From Candidatus Aphodovivens avistercoris (GTDB lineage: Bacteria > Actinomycetota > Coriobacteriia > Coriobacteriales > Eggerthellaceae): a stretch of 64,000 bases of DNA. The DNA is taken from positions 166,540-230,539 of the forward strand of contig DVIW01000004.1 of assembly GCA_018710945.1 (NCBI GenBank), written 5' to 3'. The notes beneath the pieces are model-generated. The model saw only the letters and a list, made by a program, of their open reading frames with translations, did no database searches and had not been told where the DNA came from. Both the position numbers and the translations under genes were made by a program. Below are positions 15,876 to 25,343 of this stretch, piece after piece; the first letter of the stretch is position 1; the number at the start of each line of letters is the position of its first letter.

Positions 15876-17000
15876 TTACTCGTACTTTTCCGCCGCTTCG
15901 CGCAGGTGCTCCACGATGGCGATGCCCTGGGGGCACACGCGCTCGCACGCGCCGCACTCGATGCAGGCCGAGGCCTTCGCCGGCGTGGCCTGCCACTGGT
16001 AGTTGTGCTTGGAGAACGCCGCGTTGCCCGTCATGGCCTCCAGGTTCAGCAGCATCATGATGACGGGGATGGCCACCTGCTGCGGGCAACCCTTCAGGCA
16101 GTAGCCGCAGTTCGTGCACGGAATGCTGGACACGGCGCGCAGCTTTCCCACCACCGCGTCAAGCGCGGCGCGCTCGGCGTCGGACAGCGGGCGGTTCTCG
16201 TGGAACGCCTGGGCGTTCTGGCGCATCTGCTCCAACGTGGAGGCGCCGGAGAGCACCGTCAGCACGTTGGGCAGGTTCCAGCAGAAGCGGTACGCCCACG
16301 ATGCCAAGCTGGCCTGCGCGTCCAGGGCGCGCAGCGGCGCGGCGGCGTCCTCCGACAGCTCCGCCAAGCGTCCGCCGCGCACGGGCTCCATGATGACCAC
16401 CGGCTTGCCGTGGCGGGCGGCCACCTCCATCAGCGCGCGCGACTGCGTGAGCGGGTCGTCCCAGTCCAGGTAGTTCACCTGCAGCTGCACGAAATCGACC
16501 TGCGGATGCGCGGAAAGCAGCTGCTCCAGCGCCTCCGGGCCGTCGTGCAGCGAGAAGCCGATGTGGCGGATGACTCCTTCCGCCTTCTTCTGCAGCAGGA
16601 AGTCCCACATGCCGAAGTCCTCGAACTTCTGCGTGCGCTCGGCGCCCAGGTTGTGCAGCAGGTAGAAGTCGATGTAGTCCACGCCCAGCCGCTCAAGCGA
16701 GGTGTCGAGGCAGGCCTTCGCCTCTTCGGGCGTCTTGAAGGCCGAAGCCGGGTTCTTCGTGGCCAGCACGTAGGACTCGCGCGGGTGGCGCTGCACCAGC
16801 GCCTTGTTCAGCGCGGTCTCCGACACGCCGTCGTGGTAGAGGAACGCCGTGTCGAAGTACGTGCCGCCTGCCTCCAAAAAGGCGTCCACCATCTGCTCGA
16901 ACTGCGGCATATCGATGCTGGTCTGGTCTTTTGGATCGGTAAGCGGCAGGCGCATGCAGCCGAAGCCGAACTTGGCGATGCGGGCGAACTCGTCGTTCAT
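15876..17000 (-). CDS. Aldo/keto reductase with C-terminal 4Fe-4S ferredoxin domain
   Basis: A 374-residue enzyme. The AKR barrel carries the catalytic tetrad D50, Y55, K82 and H116 (FDTAFLYHDG, LATKNP, YLLHN). The C-terminus adds two ferredoxin motifs, CTNCGYCLKGCP and CIECGACERVCP, able to hold [4Fe-4S] clusters. This combined architecture is common in anaerobes and implies electron transfer between a ferredoxin-type donor and a carbonyl substrate; the substrate is unknown. The ATG at 17000 follows AAAGGGG. It is divergently arranged with a LysR gene across 160 bp, so LysR may control it. Confidence 0.9.
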   Translation of the reverse strand: MNDEFARIAKFGFGCMRLPLTDPKDQTSIDMPQFEQMVDAFLEAGGTYFDTAFLYHDGVSETALNKALVQRHPRESYVLATKNPASAFKTPEEAKACLDTSLERLGVDYIDFYLLHNLGAERTQKFEDFGMWDFLLQKKAEGVIRHIGFSLHDGPEALEQLLSAHPQVDFVQLQVNYLDWDDPLTQSRALMEVAARHGKPVVIMEPVRGGRLAELSEDAAAPLRALDAQASLASWAYRFCWNLPNVLTVLSGASTLEQMRQNAQAFHENRPLSDAERAALDAVVGKLRAVSSIPCTNCGYCLKGCPQQVAIPVIMMLLNLEAMTGNAAFSKHNYQWQATPAKASACIECGACERVCPQGIAIVEHLREAAEKYE

Positions 17001-17060
17001 GGGAACCCCTTTGCGATAGGCGCGCGACGCGGCGGGCGGCGCGGGTGCGGGCGTTTTCGT

Positions 17061-17100
17061 TTGCCGTCGGGCGCGCTTTGCTGCTATGATGACGCAGCAA
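17061..17100 (+). promoter_or_regulatory. Promoter/operator in the AKR-LysR divergent region
   Basis: TTGCCG (17061-17066) and TATGAT (17085-17090), 18 nt apart, could form a promoter toward lysR. An inverted repeat TTGCTGC-N9-GCAGCAA (17078-17084 and 17094-17100) brackets the -10 box and suits a LysR-type site. A second -10-like TATAGT is at 17124-17129. Which is used is undetermined. Confidence 0.45.
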
Positions 17101-17160
17101 CACGCTTCCGAGGCAGCAAACAGTATAGTAAACATCCGGCAGCTCCCGGAAGGTGCACCT

Positions 17161-18120
17161 ATGGACATCGATACCATCCGAACGATCCTCACCGTCGCCC
17201 ACTGCGAAAACTACTCCGAGGCCGCGCGAGCCCTGATATGTTCGCCGTCCGTCATCTCCAAGCGCATTGCGAAAGCCGAGCACGAACTGGGCGTGGAGCT
17301 GTTCGTCCGCGGCCGCAAATCAAGCCGGCTGGTGCCCACCGCCGCCTGCGAGGCGGTGTTCCCTGACCTGCAGGCCATCGAGGACGCCTGGCTGCGCGCG
17401 CAGGACACCGCCACGCTGCTGTCCGACCGCGCCTCCGACGGCACGCTGCGCATCGGGTCGCTGGCGAAGTTCTGGCCCACGCGCGAGGACGCCATCATCA
17501 CCGATTTCATGGCGAAGAACCGCGACGCGAACGTCATCATCATCAAGCAATCGTGGGACCCACTGGTGAAGGGACTTCTGCAGGGCCGCTACGATCTGGC
17601 CTTCCTCTCGTTCAACGGACCGCTTTCCGACCTGGTGGAACGCAACTCCGACACGTTGCTGGACCGCTTCGACTTCTACCTGGTCGACCACGTGGACCAG
17701 ATGCTTCTGGCAGTGGGCACGCGCTTTCCGGAGGCCGCGCTGGGCGAGGCCACGCTGGAGGCGTTCCGCAACTTCTCCATCGCCTTCAACGTGGACGAGA
17801 ACGGCGACATCTTCGAAAACCACGCCGCACCCTTCCTCATGTTGGCGCGCCGCTACGGGTTCGCCCTGAACGCCAAGCCGATGAACACGCGCGACGAGAG
17901 CGCGTTCCGTCTTGCCCGCGCGCATCGGCTGGCCATTCCGCAGCCGGTGCGCAAGGTGGACATCGAAGGCATCGGCTACGTGCGCCTGACCGACTGGCCC
18001 ACCACGCTGTCGGCCTACTGCGCCGTGCCGAAGGGCCGCCACGCGCCGCTGGTGGTGAGCATGATCGACCACCTGAAGCGACAGGGCTGCACGCTGGATT
18101 CGTTGACGAATCGGCGATGA
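17161..18120 (+). CDS. LysR-family transcriptional regulator
   Basis: A 319-residue LTTR. The N-terminal winged helix-turn-helix is at residues 1-60 (NYSEAARALICSPSVISKRI, ELGVELFVRG), followed by a periplasmic-binding-like effector domain (GTLRIGSLAKFWP onward). The ATG at 17161 has GGAAGGTG 6 nt upstream. It is divergent from the Fe-S aldo/keto reductase and 199 bp upstream of a co-oriented FAD oxidoreductase and transporter, so it probably responds to the substrate they handle. The effector is unknown. Confidence 0.88.
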   Translation: MDIDTIRTILTVAHCENYSEAARALICSPSVISKRIAKAEHELGVELFVRGRKSSRLVPTAACEAVFPDLQAIEDAWLRAQDTATLLSDRASDGTLRIGSLAKFWPTREDAIITDFMAKNRDANVIIIKQSWDPLVKGLLQGRYDLAFLSFNGPLSDLVERNSDTLLDRFDFYLVDHVDQMLLAVGTRFPEAALGEATLEAFRNFSIAFNVDENGDIFENHAAPFLMLARRYGFALNAKPMNTRDESAFRLARAHRLAIPQPVRKVDIEGIGYVRLTDWPTTLSAYCAVPKGRHAPLVVSMIDHLKRQGCTLDSLTNRR

Positions 18121-18319
18121 AAGCGGAACCCATCGAATGAAATACCTGGTAGAACGCATCCTATACTGAAGACGCTTCGGAAGCACGCAAAACCTATAGC
18201 GGCAGATCGCGCGGCGGCCCTCTAAGGGAAGGGCCTGCGGAAGCTTGCTGCCTAGGGGCCCTGAGCGCCCCGTGCTTCCCCGCCCGATCGCGCCGCCCGA
18301 GTCGAAGGAAGGCGATCGT

Positions 18320-19849
18320 GTGAACATCAACAGCGACTACAACGTGGACGTTCTGGTGTGCGGCGGCGGCGTCGCCGGCTGCTCTGCGGCAATCACCGCA
18401 GCGAGGCAGGGCATGCGCACGTTGCTCATCGAGAAGCGCGAGTCGTTCGGTGGCTTGGTCACCAACGGCTACATCACCGGCATCGCGGGCCACGTGGACG
18501 GCGTCTGCAAGGAGTGGGTGGAGCGCCTGGTGAAGGAGAACGGCGCCATCATGAAACCCCACCTTCCCGCCGTGGAACCCGAGCGAGCCAAGGTGATGTT
18601 CGAGCGCATGCTCATCCAGTCCGGCGCCCGCTTCCTGTACGGCACCCACATCGCCGAATGCATCGTGGAGGACAACCGCATCGCGGGCGTGGTGGCCTAC
18701 AACGTGAACGGCAAGATGGTCATCCGCGCGAAGATGGTCATCGACGCCACCGGCGACGCCATCGTGGCGTCCGCCGCCGGAGTGCCCTGCGACGTGGGCG
18801 ACATCGAGTTCATGGGCATGAACGAGTCCACCTCCATGGGCTTCCGCCTGTCTTACGTGAACTACGAGAAGTTCCTGCAGGTGCGCGGCGAATACGAAAA
18901 GGCGAATCTGTCCAAGCCTCCCGAGCAGCGCGTGAACTACTTCGTGGCGAAGCAGCACGAGGCCATCGCGGCGGGCGATCTGCCCTGCATCGTGTCTCCC
19001 GGCAACCTGGTGTACCCGGTGGTGGGCAGCAAAGATCAGACCTGCATGGACGTGTGCTTGGACGCCACGCACACCTACGACTGCCGCAACACCTCCGCCG
19101 AGGATCTGACGCGGCAGATCGTCGACCAGCACAACAAGGTGCTGATGTTCGTCGACTTCCTGCGCAAGTACGCCCCCGGCTTCGAAAACTGCACGCTGGC
19201 GCACTTCGCCGAGCAGAACGGCACGCGCGAGACGCGCCGCATGGTGGGCAAATACGTGTTCACCGCTCGCGACATCTGCGCCGCCAAGAAGTTCGAGGAC
19301 GGCATCGCCATCTACCCCGAACCGCTGGATTCGCACCATCCCACCAGCGACCGCACCACGGCCATGCGCCACATCCATGCGCCCGAGCCCATCGAGCCCG
19401 CATTCTGCCGCCCCTCGCAGGATGACGGCAATTGGCATATGCACCCCTTCGCCCCCATGGAGGGCTACGAGGTGCGCCCGAACCCGCGCGATTTCAGCGA
19501 GATCCCGCTGCGTGCGCTGGTCGCCGAGAACATCGACAACCTGTTCGGCGTCGGCCGCAACTTCTCGGCGGACTGGCACGCCATCGGCGGCGCTCGCGTG
19601 ATCGCCACCTGCATGACCACCGGCCAAGCCGCTGCCAACGCAGCCGCTTGGTGCGTCAAGCATCAAGAGAACGCCTGGAACGCCGACGGCAAAGCCGTGC
19701 GCGAGATGCAGAAGCAGCAGGACGTGCCGCTTGACCAGCCGCTCGAAGGCTACTGGGCTGCCGCGCGGGATGCCGAGGGCGAGCTGGACATCCTTCACGA
19801 CATGGCCGTGGTGCGCAAGCCTTCCGGCGAGACGTCGTTCCAGAACTAA
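18320..19849 (+). CDS. FAD-dependent oxidoreductase (FAD_oxidored family)
   Basis: A 509-residue flavoprotein. The N-terminal dinucleotide fold is VDVLVCGGGVAGCSAAITAA and then LIEKRESFGG. The C-terminal FAD-contact region is NLFGVGRNFSADWHAIGGAR. The closest recognisable group is the FAD_oxidored family of secondary-metabolite or xenobiotic reductases; there is no signal peptide and no flavocytochrome heme motif. The GTG at 18320 is chosen because AAGGAAGG ends 7 nt before it; a further upstream ATG adds a Pro/Arg-rich segment. It is followed by an anion transporter after 175 bp with two hairpins. The substrate is unassigned. Confidence 0.85.
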   Translation: MNINSDYNVDVLVCGGGVAGCSAAITAARQGMRTLLIEKRESFGGLVTNGYITGIAGHVDGVCKEWVERLVKENGAIMKPHLPAVEPERAKVMFERMLIQSGARFLYGTHIAECIVEDNRIAGVVAYNVNGKMVIRAKMVIDATGDAIVASAAGVPCDVGDIEFMGMNESTSMGFRLSYVNYEKFLQVRGEYEKANLSKPPEQRVNYFVAKQHEAIAAGDLPCIVSPGNLVYPVVGSKDQTCMDVCLDATHTYDCRNTSAEDLTRQIVDQHNKVLMFVDFLRKYAPGFENCTLAHFAEQNGTRETRRMVGKYVFTARDICAAKKFEDGIAIYPEPLDSHHPTSDRTTAMRHIHAPEPIEPAFCRPSQDDGNWHMHPFAPMEGYEVRPNPRDFSEIPLRALVAENIDNLFGVGRNFSADWHAIGGARVIATCMTTGQAAANAAAWCVKHQENAWNADGKAVREMQKQQDVPLDQPLEGYWAAARDAEGELDILHDMAVVRKPSGETSFQN

Positions 19850-19911
19850 CCGGCTCAAAACCGGTGAACCATCCCCTCCAAGCACAACCATCAGGCGGGC
19901 GGAGGCCCCTA

Positions 19912-19992
19912 GCGCCTAGCGGCGGCTTTCCCGACCGCCGCTAGGCGCAGCATCCCCGTCCGGCGGCTTCCTCCCAATCGCCGCCGGACGGG
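19912..19992. repeat. Two consecutive intercistronic hairpins
   Basis: A perfect 14-bp stem (19912-19925 with 19935-19948) and a perfect 12-bp stem (19955-19966 with 19981-19992) lie between the flavoprotein and transporter genes. Neither is followed by a T-run, so they probably adjust mRNA stability or relative expression and do not fully terminate. Confidence 0.65.
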
Positions 19993-20024
19993 ATTCGCCC
20001 GCAATCCTAGGAGAAGGGACTCCC

Positions 20025-21473
20025 ATGTCAGAGAAATCAACCATGAACCCGACGGCCAAGTACGTCATCAAGATCATCATCGGCGTGCTGATCGTGTTCT
20101 GCTTCCAGTTCATCCCCGCCCCCGCCCCCATCACGCCTTTGGGAATGAACCTGATCGGCATCTTCTTCGGCACGATCTACCTGTTCACCGTAGGCGGGAT
20201 GCTATGGCCCTCGTTCCTGGCGCTTTTGGCCCTTGGCTACTCGGGAGCCACCGGCAGCCTGAGCGACACCGTCATGGCGGCATTGGGCAACTCGGTGATG
20301 TGGCAGCTGATCGTGCTGTTCCCCATCTGCCACGCCATCTCCGCAAGCGGCGCTGCGCAAAAGGTCGCCGGCAAGCTGATGACGCTCAGCTTCGTCAAAG
20401 GGAAGCCGATGCGCATCATGATCATGCTGTTCGTCGCCACGTTGATCGTGGGTATCCTCATCAGCGCGACGGCGACCATCGTGCTGATGTTCGCGCTGAT
20501 CAACAGCATCCGCGACATGATGGGCTACGAGAAGGGCGACAAGTGGTCCGCGGGGACCTGCGTCGGCTGCTTCATCTGCGCCCTCATCGGCTCCGCCGCC
20601 ATCCCCTACCGCGGCTTGGTCGCGGCCATGATCGCCCCGTTCGAAAGCCTGACCGGCTACCCCATCGACGGCCCGGTGTATCTGACCATCGCCATCCTGG
20701 TCGGCTTGATCGTCGCTGTCTCCATTCCGTTCCTGATGCGCTACCTGCAGCGCTGCGACTTCAGCAAGGTCGCCGGCTTCGACTTCCATAAGCAGTTCGG
20801 CGACACCAAGCTCGACCGCCGCCAGTTCATCCTGCTGATGGGCCTTGCCGTCATCATGATCTTCTTCATGGTGCAGATGTTCGTGCCCGCAAAGAGCGAT
20901 CTCGGCATCATCCTGAACGGCTTCGGCGCGAACGGCATCTTCACCGTCGTCGCCATCGCGCTGGCGGTCATCACCGTGGACGGCAAGCCCGCCATGAACC
21001 TAGCGCAGGCGATGAAGGACGGATGCCCGTGGGGCATCATCATCGGCGTCGGCGCCATGGTCGCCATCGCCGGCCAGTTCTCCACCGAGGCGTCCGGCAT
21101 CACCGCATGGCTGAACATGATCCTGGGCGGCGCGCTGAACGGGCTGCCTTGGCCGCTGGTCGTCGTATTGACGCTCACCGTCACGGTCATCGTGACCGGC
21201 TTCTTCAGCAACGTGGGCACCTCGCTCATCATGCTGGCAGCCATCATTCCGCTGTGCCCCGAACTGGGCATCAACGCCACCGCGATGGCCGTGGGCATCG
21301 TCATGGCCTCCAACGTGGCCGTGCTTTCCCCCGGCGGATCCGGCGCATGCCCGCTGCTGTTCTTCAACGAGAACGAGTCGTGGGGCCGCATCTACAAGAA
21401 CGGCATCCCCATCCTGGCGGTGTTCGTCGTCGTGGCCAGCGCCTTCATCATCGGCATGAGCGTGGTTTCGTAA
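20025..21473 (+). CDS. IT-superfamily (SLC13/DASS-like) anion transporter
   Basis: A 482-residue membrane protein with about 12 hydrophobic segments and the two-fold repeat typical of ion-transporter superfamily carriers for di- and tricarboxylates or related anions. Conserved short loops include ISATATIVLMFALIN and FFSNVGTSLIMLAAIIPLCP, each of the kind that bears substrate-contact Asn/Thr residues. The ATG at 20025 has AGGAGAAGG upstream. It follows the FAD oxidoreductase on the same strand and probably imports the compound that enzyme acts on. Confidence 0.8.
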   Translation: MSEKSTMNPTAKYVIKIIIGVLIVFCFQFIPAPAPITPLGMNLIGIFFGTIYLFTVGGMLWPSFLALLALGYSGATGSLSDTVMAALGNSVMWQLIVLFPICHAISASGAAQKVAGKLMTLSFVKGKPMRIMIMLFVATLIVGILISATATIVLMFALINSIRDMMGYEKGDKWSAGTCVGCFICALIGSAAIPYRGLVAAMIAPFESLTGYPIDGPVYLTIAILVGLIVAVSIPFLMRYLQRCDFSKVAGFDFHKQFGDTKLDRRQFILLMGLAVIMIFFMVQMFVPAKSDLGIILNGFGANGIFTVVAIALAVITVDGKPAMNLAQAMKDGCPWGIIIGVGAMVAIAGQFSTEASGITAWLNMILGGALNGLPWPLVVVLTLTVTVIVTGFFSNVGTSLIMLAAIIPLCPELGINATAMAVGIVMASNVAVLSPGGSGACPLLFFNENESWGRIYKNGIPILAVFVVVASAFIIGMSVVS

Positions 21474-21638
21474 GCTGCGCGGTCGGCGATTCGAAGCTGC
21501 GGCGCGGAGCGGTTTTCGCGCTGGGCCGCAGCTGTGCCGGCTAACTGAGACTCGGCGGCGCAATCCCCCTTGGCGCAGCTCAGCCGACCCCTCCCCTTCG
21601 ACTAGGCTGCGCGGATTGAACCGCACGATCCTCCCATT

Positions 21639-21670
21639 GATGCCGGCGCCCTCCAAAGGGCGCCGGCATC
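21639..21670 (+). terminator. First of two twin hairpins after the transporter
   Basis: A perfect 14-bp stem with CCAA loop lies 165 nt after the transporter stop. It has no T-run itself, but its core of 24 nt is duplicated exactly in the next hairpin. Confidence 0.7.
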
Positions 21671-21692
21671 CGCTAGGACCGGCGCGGGCCGT

Positions 21693-21725
21693 GGCCGGCG
21701 CCCTCCAAAGGGCGCCGGCCTTTTT
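21693..21725 (+). terminator. Rho-independent terminator (second twin hairpin)
   Basis: A perfect 12-bp stem with CCAA loop (21693-21720) is followed by TTTTT (21721-21725). The inner 24 nt at 21695-21718 are identical to 21643-21666. It ends the lysR/flavoprotein/transporter transcript. The rest of the 420-bp gap to the next gene holds no recognised gene. Confidence 0.88.
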
Positions 21726-21892
21726 GTGTGCATTGCGACAAGGGATCGACCGTCACGGGGCGCTATGCGAGAATACCGGGGTTTGCCTTCCCGATCGGCC
21801 GATGCGGCAGCGCCGGAAAGCCGATCCGACAGCTCGATCATCCCGACGGCCGGCGACATTCCGGCCAACCGCCCCGACCGAAAGGGTTCCGC

Positions 21893-22894
21893 ATGCGCAC
21901 CCTCATCAAAAGCGTTCCCATCCCGGCTGCAGGGGTGGCCTTGGGCCTGGCCGCCCTGGGCAACCTGCTGCAGCCGCACGCTGAGGCCGCCCACGTCGTT
22001 TGCGGCGTGCTGTCGCTTTGCTTCGTGGCGCTGCTCGTCGCGAAGATCGTCCTGTTCCCCGGCATGATCCGCGACGACTTGAAGAACTCCATCTTCGCCA
22101 GCGTCAGCGCCACCCTGTTCATGACGCTCATGCAGCTGGCCACCTACCTGGCGCCCGCGTTGCATCAGGCGGCGTTCGCGCTGTGGTGCGCGGCGGTGGC
22201 GGGACACCTGGTGCTCATGGCGTGGTTCACCGTGCGCTACATCCTGCATTTCAAGCTGGCTGAGGTGTTCCCCACCTACTTCATCTGCTACGTGGGCATC
22301 GTGGTGGCTTCGGTCACCTGCCCCGCGTTCGGCATGCAGGCGGTCGGCCAGACGCTGTTCTGGTTCGGGTTCTTCTGCTACCTGGTGCTTCTGGTGGTCG
22401 TCAGCGCGCGCTACGTCAAGCACGAGATCCCCGAGGCGGCCCGTCCCCTGTTCTGCATCTACACGGCGCCCATGAGCCTGTCGCTGGCGGGCTACCTGTC
22501 GTGCATGGAGCAGCCGAACGCCGCGTTCGTCGTCGCGCTGCTGGTGTTGGCGCAGCTTCTGCTGGTGCTGGTGCTGGCGCGCCTGCCGCTGTTCATGAAG
22601 CTGCGCTTCTATCCCAGCTTCGCGGCCATGACCTTCCCCTTCGTCATCACCGCCACCGCGCTGGGGAAGGCGACAGCGTTCCTGCGCGAGGCGGGGCTGC
22701 TGCAGCCGGGCGCGCTGTCCGTCGCGCTGGACGTGCTGCTCGTGGCTGAAACGGTGCTGGCCTGCGCGATGGTGCTGTTCGTGACGGTGCACTACGCGCG
22801 CTTCTTCGTCCGCAGCGTGAAGACGCCCGATGACGTGGCGGTGAAGCGCGAAGGGAAGCTGGCGGCGCTCATCGCGCGCGGGCTGCAGCATTAG
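21893..22894 (+). CDS. TDT-family transporter (TehA/SLAC1-like)
   Basis: A 333-residue protein with about ten hydrophobic helices in the tellurite-resistance/dicarboxylate (TDT) family. Members act as channels or carriers for small anions. Visible features are SVPIPAAGVALGLAALGNLL at the N-terminus and an IYTAPMSLSLAGYLS helix in the middle, as in TehA. The ATG at 21893 has AAAGGG 6 nt upstream; longer in-frame starts lack similarity. It is separated from the upstream transporter by strong terminators, so it has its own promoter. Confidence 0.82.
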   Translation: MRTLIKSVPIPAAGVALGLAALGNLLQPHAEAAHVVCGVLSLCFVALLVAKIVLFPGMIRDDLKNSIFASVSATLFMTLMQLATYLAPALHQAAFALWCAAVAGHLVLMAWFTVRYILHFKLAEVFPTYFICYVGIVVASVTCPAFGMQAVGQTLFWFGFFCYLVLLVVVSARYVKHEIPEAARPLFCIYTAPMSLSLAGYLSCMEQPNAAFVVALLVLAQLLLVLVLARLPLFMKLRFYPSFAAMTFPFVITATALGKATAFLREAGLLQPGALSVALDVLLVAETVLACAMVLFVTVHYARFFVRSVKTPDDVAVKREGKLAALIARGLQH

Positions 22895-23052
22895 GTGGGG
22901 CGCGCGGTCTGCGGGCAGCAGTCGGCAGACAGCAGGGCCCGGCCGAAAACGAGCGCCAAAGGCAGACGGCAAAAACCCAACTCGCTGCCGCTGAGCGGCG
23001 CGGCGAGCAGGCGACGAACGACGAAACGCGCCTGCGCGCTGCGAGCGGCCCC

Positions 23053-23970
23053 CTAGCCCTCGTCCACGTCGAGGGCGCGGGCCAGCACCTGCATGCGGCT
23101 TTCCACTTCCTCGATGATGCGGCTGCAGTCCTTCAGCTCGCGAAACGAGTCGATGCCCTCGATCTCGCGGACGGCCTTGTACTTCAGGTCGTGTTCCAGG
23201 CTGGCCCAGAAATCCATCGCGATGGTGCGCAGCTGGATTTCCACCGGAATGAGCTCTTTCTTGTCCAGGAAGTACACCGGGATGCGCACGATGACGTGCA
23301 GGCTGCGGTAGCCGTTGGGCTTCGGATTGGCGATGTAGTCCTTCACGTTGACGATGACCAGGTCGTCTTGGCGGCGCAGCAAATCCAGCATGTTGTAGAC
23401 ATCCTGGATGTACGAGCAGATGATGCGGATGCCCGCGATGTCCATGATGTAGCGTTCCATGTTCTCCAGCGTGGGCTCTTTGCCGTAGCGGCCCAGCTTT
23501 TCGAAGATGCTCTCCGGGCTTTTGATGCGCGACTCGACGTGGTGGATGGGGTTGCGGTGCTTCTTCAGGCTGAGGTCCTGGTCGATGATCTCGCAGCGCA
23601 CCTGCATCTCGCGCATGGCGGCGCGGTACTTCTGCAGGATTTCGCGCGTGCGCAGCTCGGCGCTCTTCACGCGCGCCAGGTTCGCCACCGGGACGGAGTG
23701 CTCGTCCAGCGCATCGAGCGCCATGAGGGGCTCGTGCTCGATGGGGTCATCGGCATCGGCGCCGGCCGCACCGGAAGCGTGGGGCATGAGTGGGGCCACA
23801 GCCACCTTCGGACGCGAGGCTTCGGATGCCGGCGGCCAGTCGGTGGAGGTGTGGGCGCTCCAACCCGTGGGACGCGTGGCCGGCCAGGCGGGCATAGACG
23901 ACAGCGCGATGCGCGTTCCCTTCGAGGGCTGCTTTCCTTCGGTGGAGCCGGAAACGGCGGCATCGGTCAT
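23053..23970 (-). CDS. Small alarmone synthetase, RelA/SpoT domain
   Basis: A 305-residue protein with a (p)ppGpp synthetase domain and no HD hydrolase, TGS or ACT domain. Motifs are RYIMDIAGIRIICSYIQDVY, NPKPNGYRSLHVIV and VEIQLRTIAMDFWASLEHDL. It therefore belongs to the single-domain small alarmone synthetases (RelQ/RelP/YwaC-like), which transfer pyrophosphate from ATP to GDP or GTP. The first 90 residues are a Pro/Ala-rich extension of no known fold. The ATG at 23970 has GGAGAA upstream at a rather long spacing. It is probably independent of mazG, 230 bp upstream. Confidence 0.9.
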   Translation of the reverse strand: MTDAAVSGSTEGKQPSKGTRIALSSMPAWPATRPTGWSAHTSTDWPPASEASRPKVAVAPLMPHASGAAGADADDPIEHEPLMALDALDEHSVPVANLARVKSAELRTREILQKYRAAMREMQVRCEIIDQDLSLKKHRNPIHHVESRIKSPESIFEKLGRYGKEPTLENMERYIMDIAGIRIICSYIQDVYNMLDLLRRQDDLVIVNVKDYIANPKPNGYRSLHVIVRIPVYFLDKKELIPVEIQLRTIAMDFWASLEHDLKYKAVREIEGIDSFRELKDCSRIIEEVESRMQVLARALDVDEG

Positions 23971-24200
23971 GGGATGGTTCTCCTTGTTCGCGTTCGCGGG
24001 AATGGCGCGACCATGATAGTGGATGCGCTTTGACCGCGCAGCATCATTCGCCGATCACACCGAATCGTTACGAATGGGAAGGGACGACAGGGCGGGCGGC
24101 AGGGCTCAGGGCGCGGCGGATGCGCCCGCCGGACGGATCCCAGGACTCGATGTCGCGGCGGGCGCCGGGCCGCAAGGGGCAACGCTGCGGCGGCAGCCTG

Positions 24201-25343
24201 CTACTCGGCCGCTTTCGCCTGCTGCCAGAGGGCCTCTTGCTCGGCAGTGGTCAGCTCTTCGATGGAGCGTCCCTCGTTCCATGCGGCCTGTTCCATGAAA
24301 GTCCAGCGGCGGCGGAACTTTCCGCACGTGGCGCGCAGGGCGTTTTCGCCATCGACGCCCATCCTGCGCGCGACGTTCACCAGGGCGAACAGCACGTCGC
24401 CGAACTCCATCTCCACGGCGGCCGCCAGCTCTTCGGGCGTGGCGGCGGAGGCGGCAGGAGCGGCGCCGTCCGGAGCGGCAGGGCCCGACCCGCCTGCAGC
24501 GCTGCACGCGGCGGGTGCGCCCTGCGGCAGGGCGCCCGTGGGACTCACCTTGCCGTCGGAGCCCTTGGGAGCGGCGGCGTAGGCCTCCTTCAGCTCGGCG
24601 ATTTCCTCGGCGACCTGCGACCACACGTCGTCAAGCGTGTCCCACTCGAAACCGGCGGCCACCGCCTTGCGCGAGATCTTCTGCGCCTGCATGAGCGCAG
24701 GGAAGCTGGTAGGGACGCCGTCCAGCAGGCCCTTCCGCGCGGCGCCCTGGGCGCTGGCCGCATCGTCGGCCGCTTCCTTTTCCGCCAGCTTCACCTGGTC
24801 CCACAGGTTCAGAACGGCGGAGGCATCCGCCGCGCTGGCCTCGCCGAACACATGAGGATGGCGGCGGATCATCTTCGCGTTCACGTCAGCGCACACGTCA
24901 TCTATGGTGAACTCGCCGGCGTCGGCGGCGATCTGGCTTTGCAGCACCACCTGAAGCAGCACGTCGCCCAGCTCTTCGCGCAGATGGGAGACGGCGACGC
25001 GCGAGGCGGACGGCGCAGAGTCTGCGGAATCATCGGACCCCTCGGCTGCCGCCGCGGCGTCAGCGTCGGCTGCGGCAGCCGCGGCCTCGATGGCATCCAC
25101 CGCTTCGTAGGCCTCTTCGATCATGTTGTGCGCGATGCTCTGGTGCGTCTGCTCGCGGTCCCACGGGCAGCCGTCGGGCGCGCGCAGGGCCGAGATGGTG
25201 GCCACGAACGCGTCGAAACTGGGATGCGGCTGCGGATTCGCCACGCGCTCGGCTGCCGTAAGCGGCGCGCTCTCGGGCGACACGGCGGCACCCATCACAT
25301 CCGCGGTTTCCTGCTTCACCAGGTTCTTCCCCTCGTCGGTCAT
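24201..25343 (-). CDS. mazG: Nucleoside triphosphate pyrophosphohydrolase MazG
   Basis: A 380-residue two-domain MazG that hydrolyses (d)NTPs to NMP and PPi as a house-cleaning enzyme. The first domain has CPWDREQTHQSIAHNMIEEAYE and REELGDVLLQVVL; the second has EEIAELKEA and EMEFGDVLFALVNVARRMG. The EExxE and D ligands for Mg2+ are present in both. Two Ala-rich insertions, near residues 85-110 and 270-310, make it longer than the roughly 265-residue E. coli enzyme. The ATG at 25343 has GGAAGGGGAGGA upstream. Confidence 0.93.
   Translation of the reverse strand: MTDEGKNLVKQETADVMGAAVSPESAPLTAAERVANPQPHPSFDAFVATISALRAPDGCPWDREQTHQSIAHNMIEEAYEAVDAIEAAAAAADADAAAAAEGSDDSADSAPSASRVAVSHLREELGDVLLQVVLQSQIAADAGEFTIDDVCADVNAKMIRRHPHVFGEASAADASAVLNLWDQVKLAEKEAADDAASAQGAARKGLLDGVPTSFPALMQAQKISRKAVAAGFEWDTLDDVWSQVAEEIAELKEAYAAAPKGSDGKVSPTGALPQGAPAACSAAGGSGPAAPDGAAPAASAATPEELAAAVEMEFGDVLFALVNVARRMGVDGENALRATCGKFRRRWTFMEQAAWNEGRSIEELTTAEQEALWQQAKAAE

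Noticed and set aside
18194..19891. 565-codon minus-strand frame opposite the flavoprotein
   Set aside because: It is antisense to a well-supported FAD oxidoreductase; composition is His/Val/Gly-rich with no family motif.
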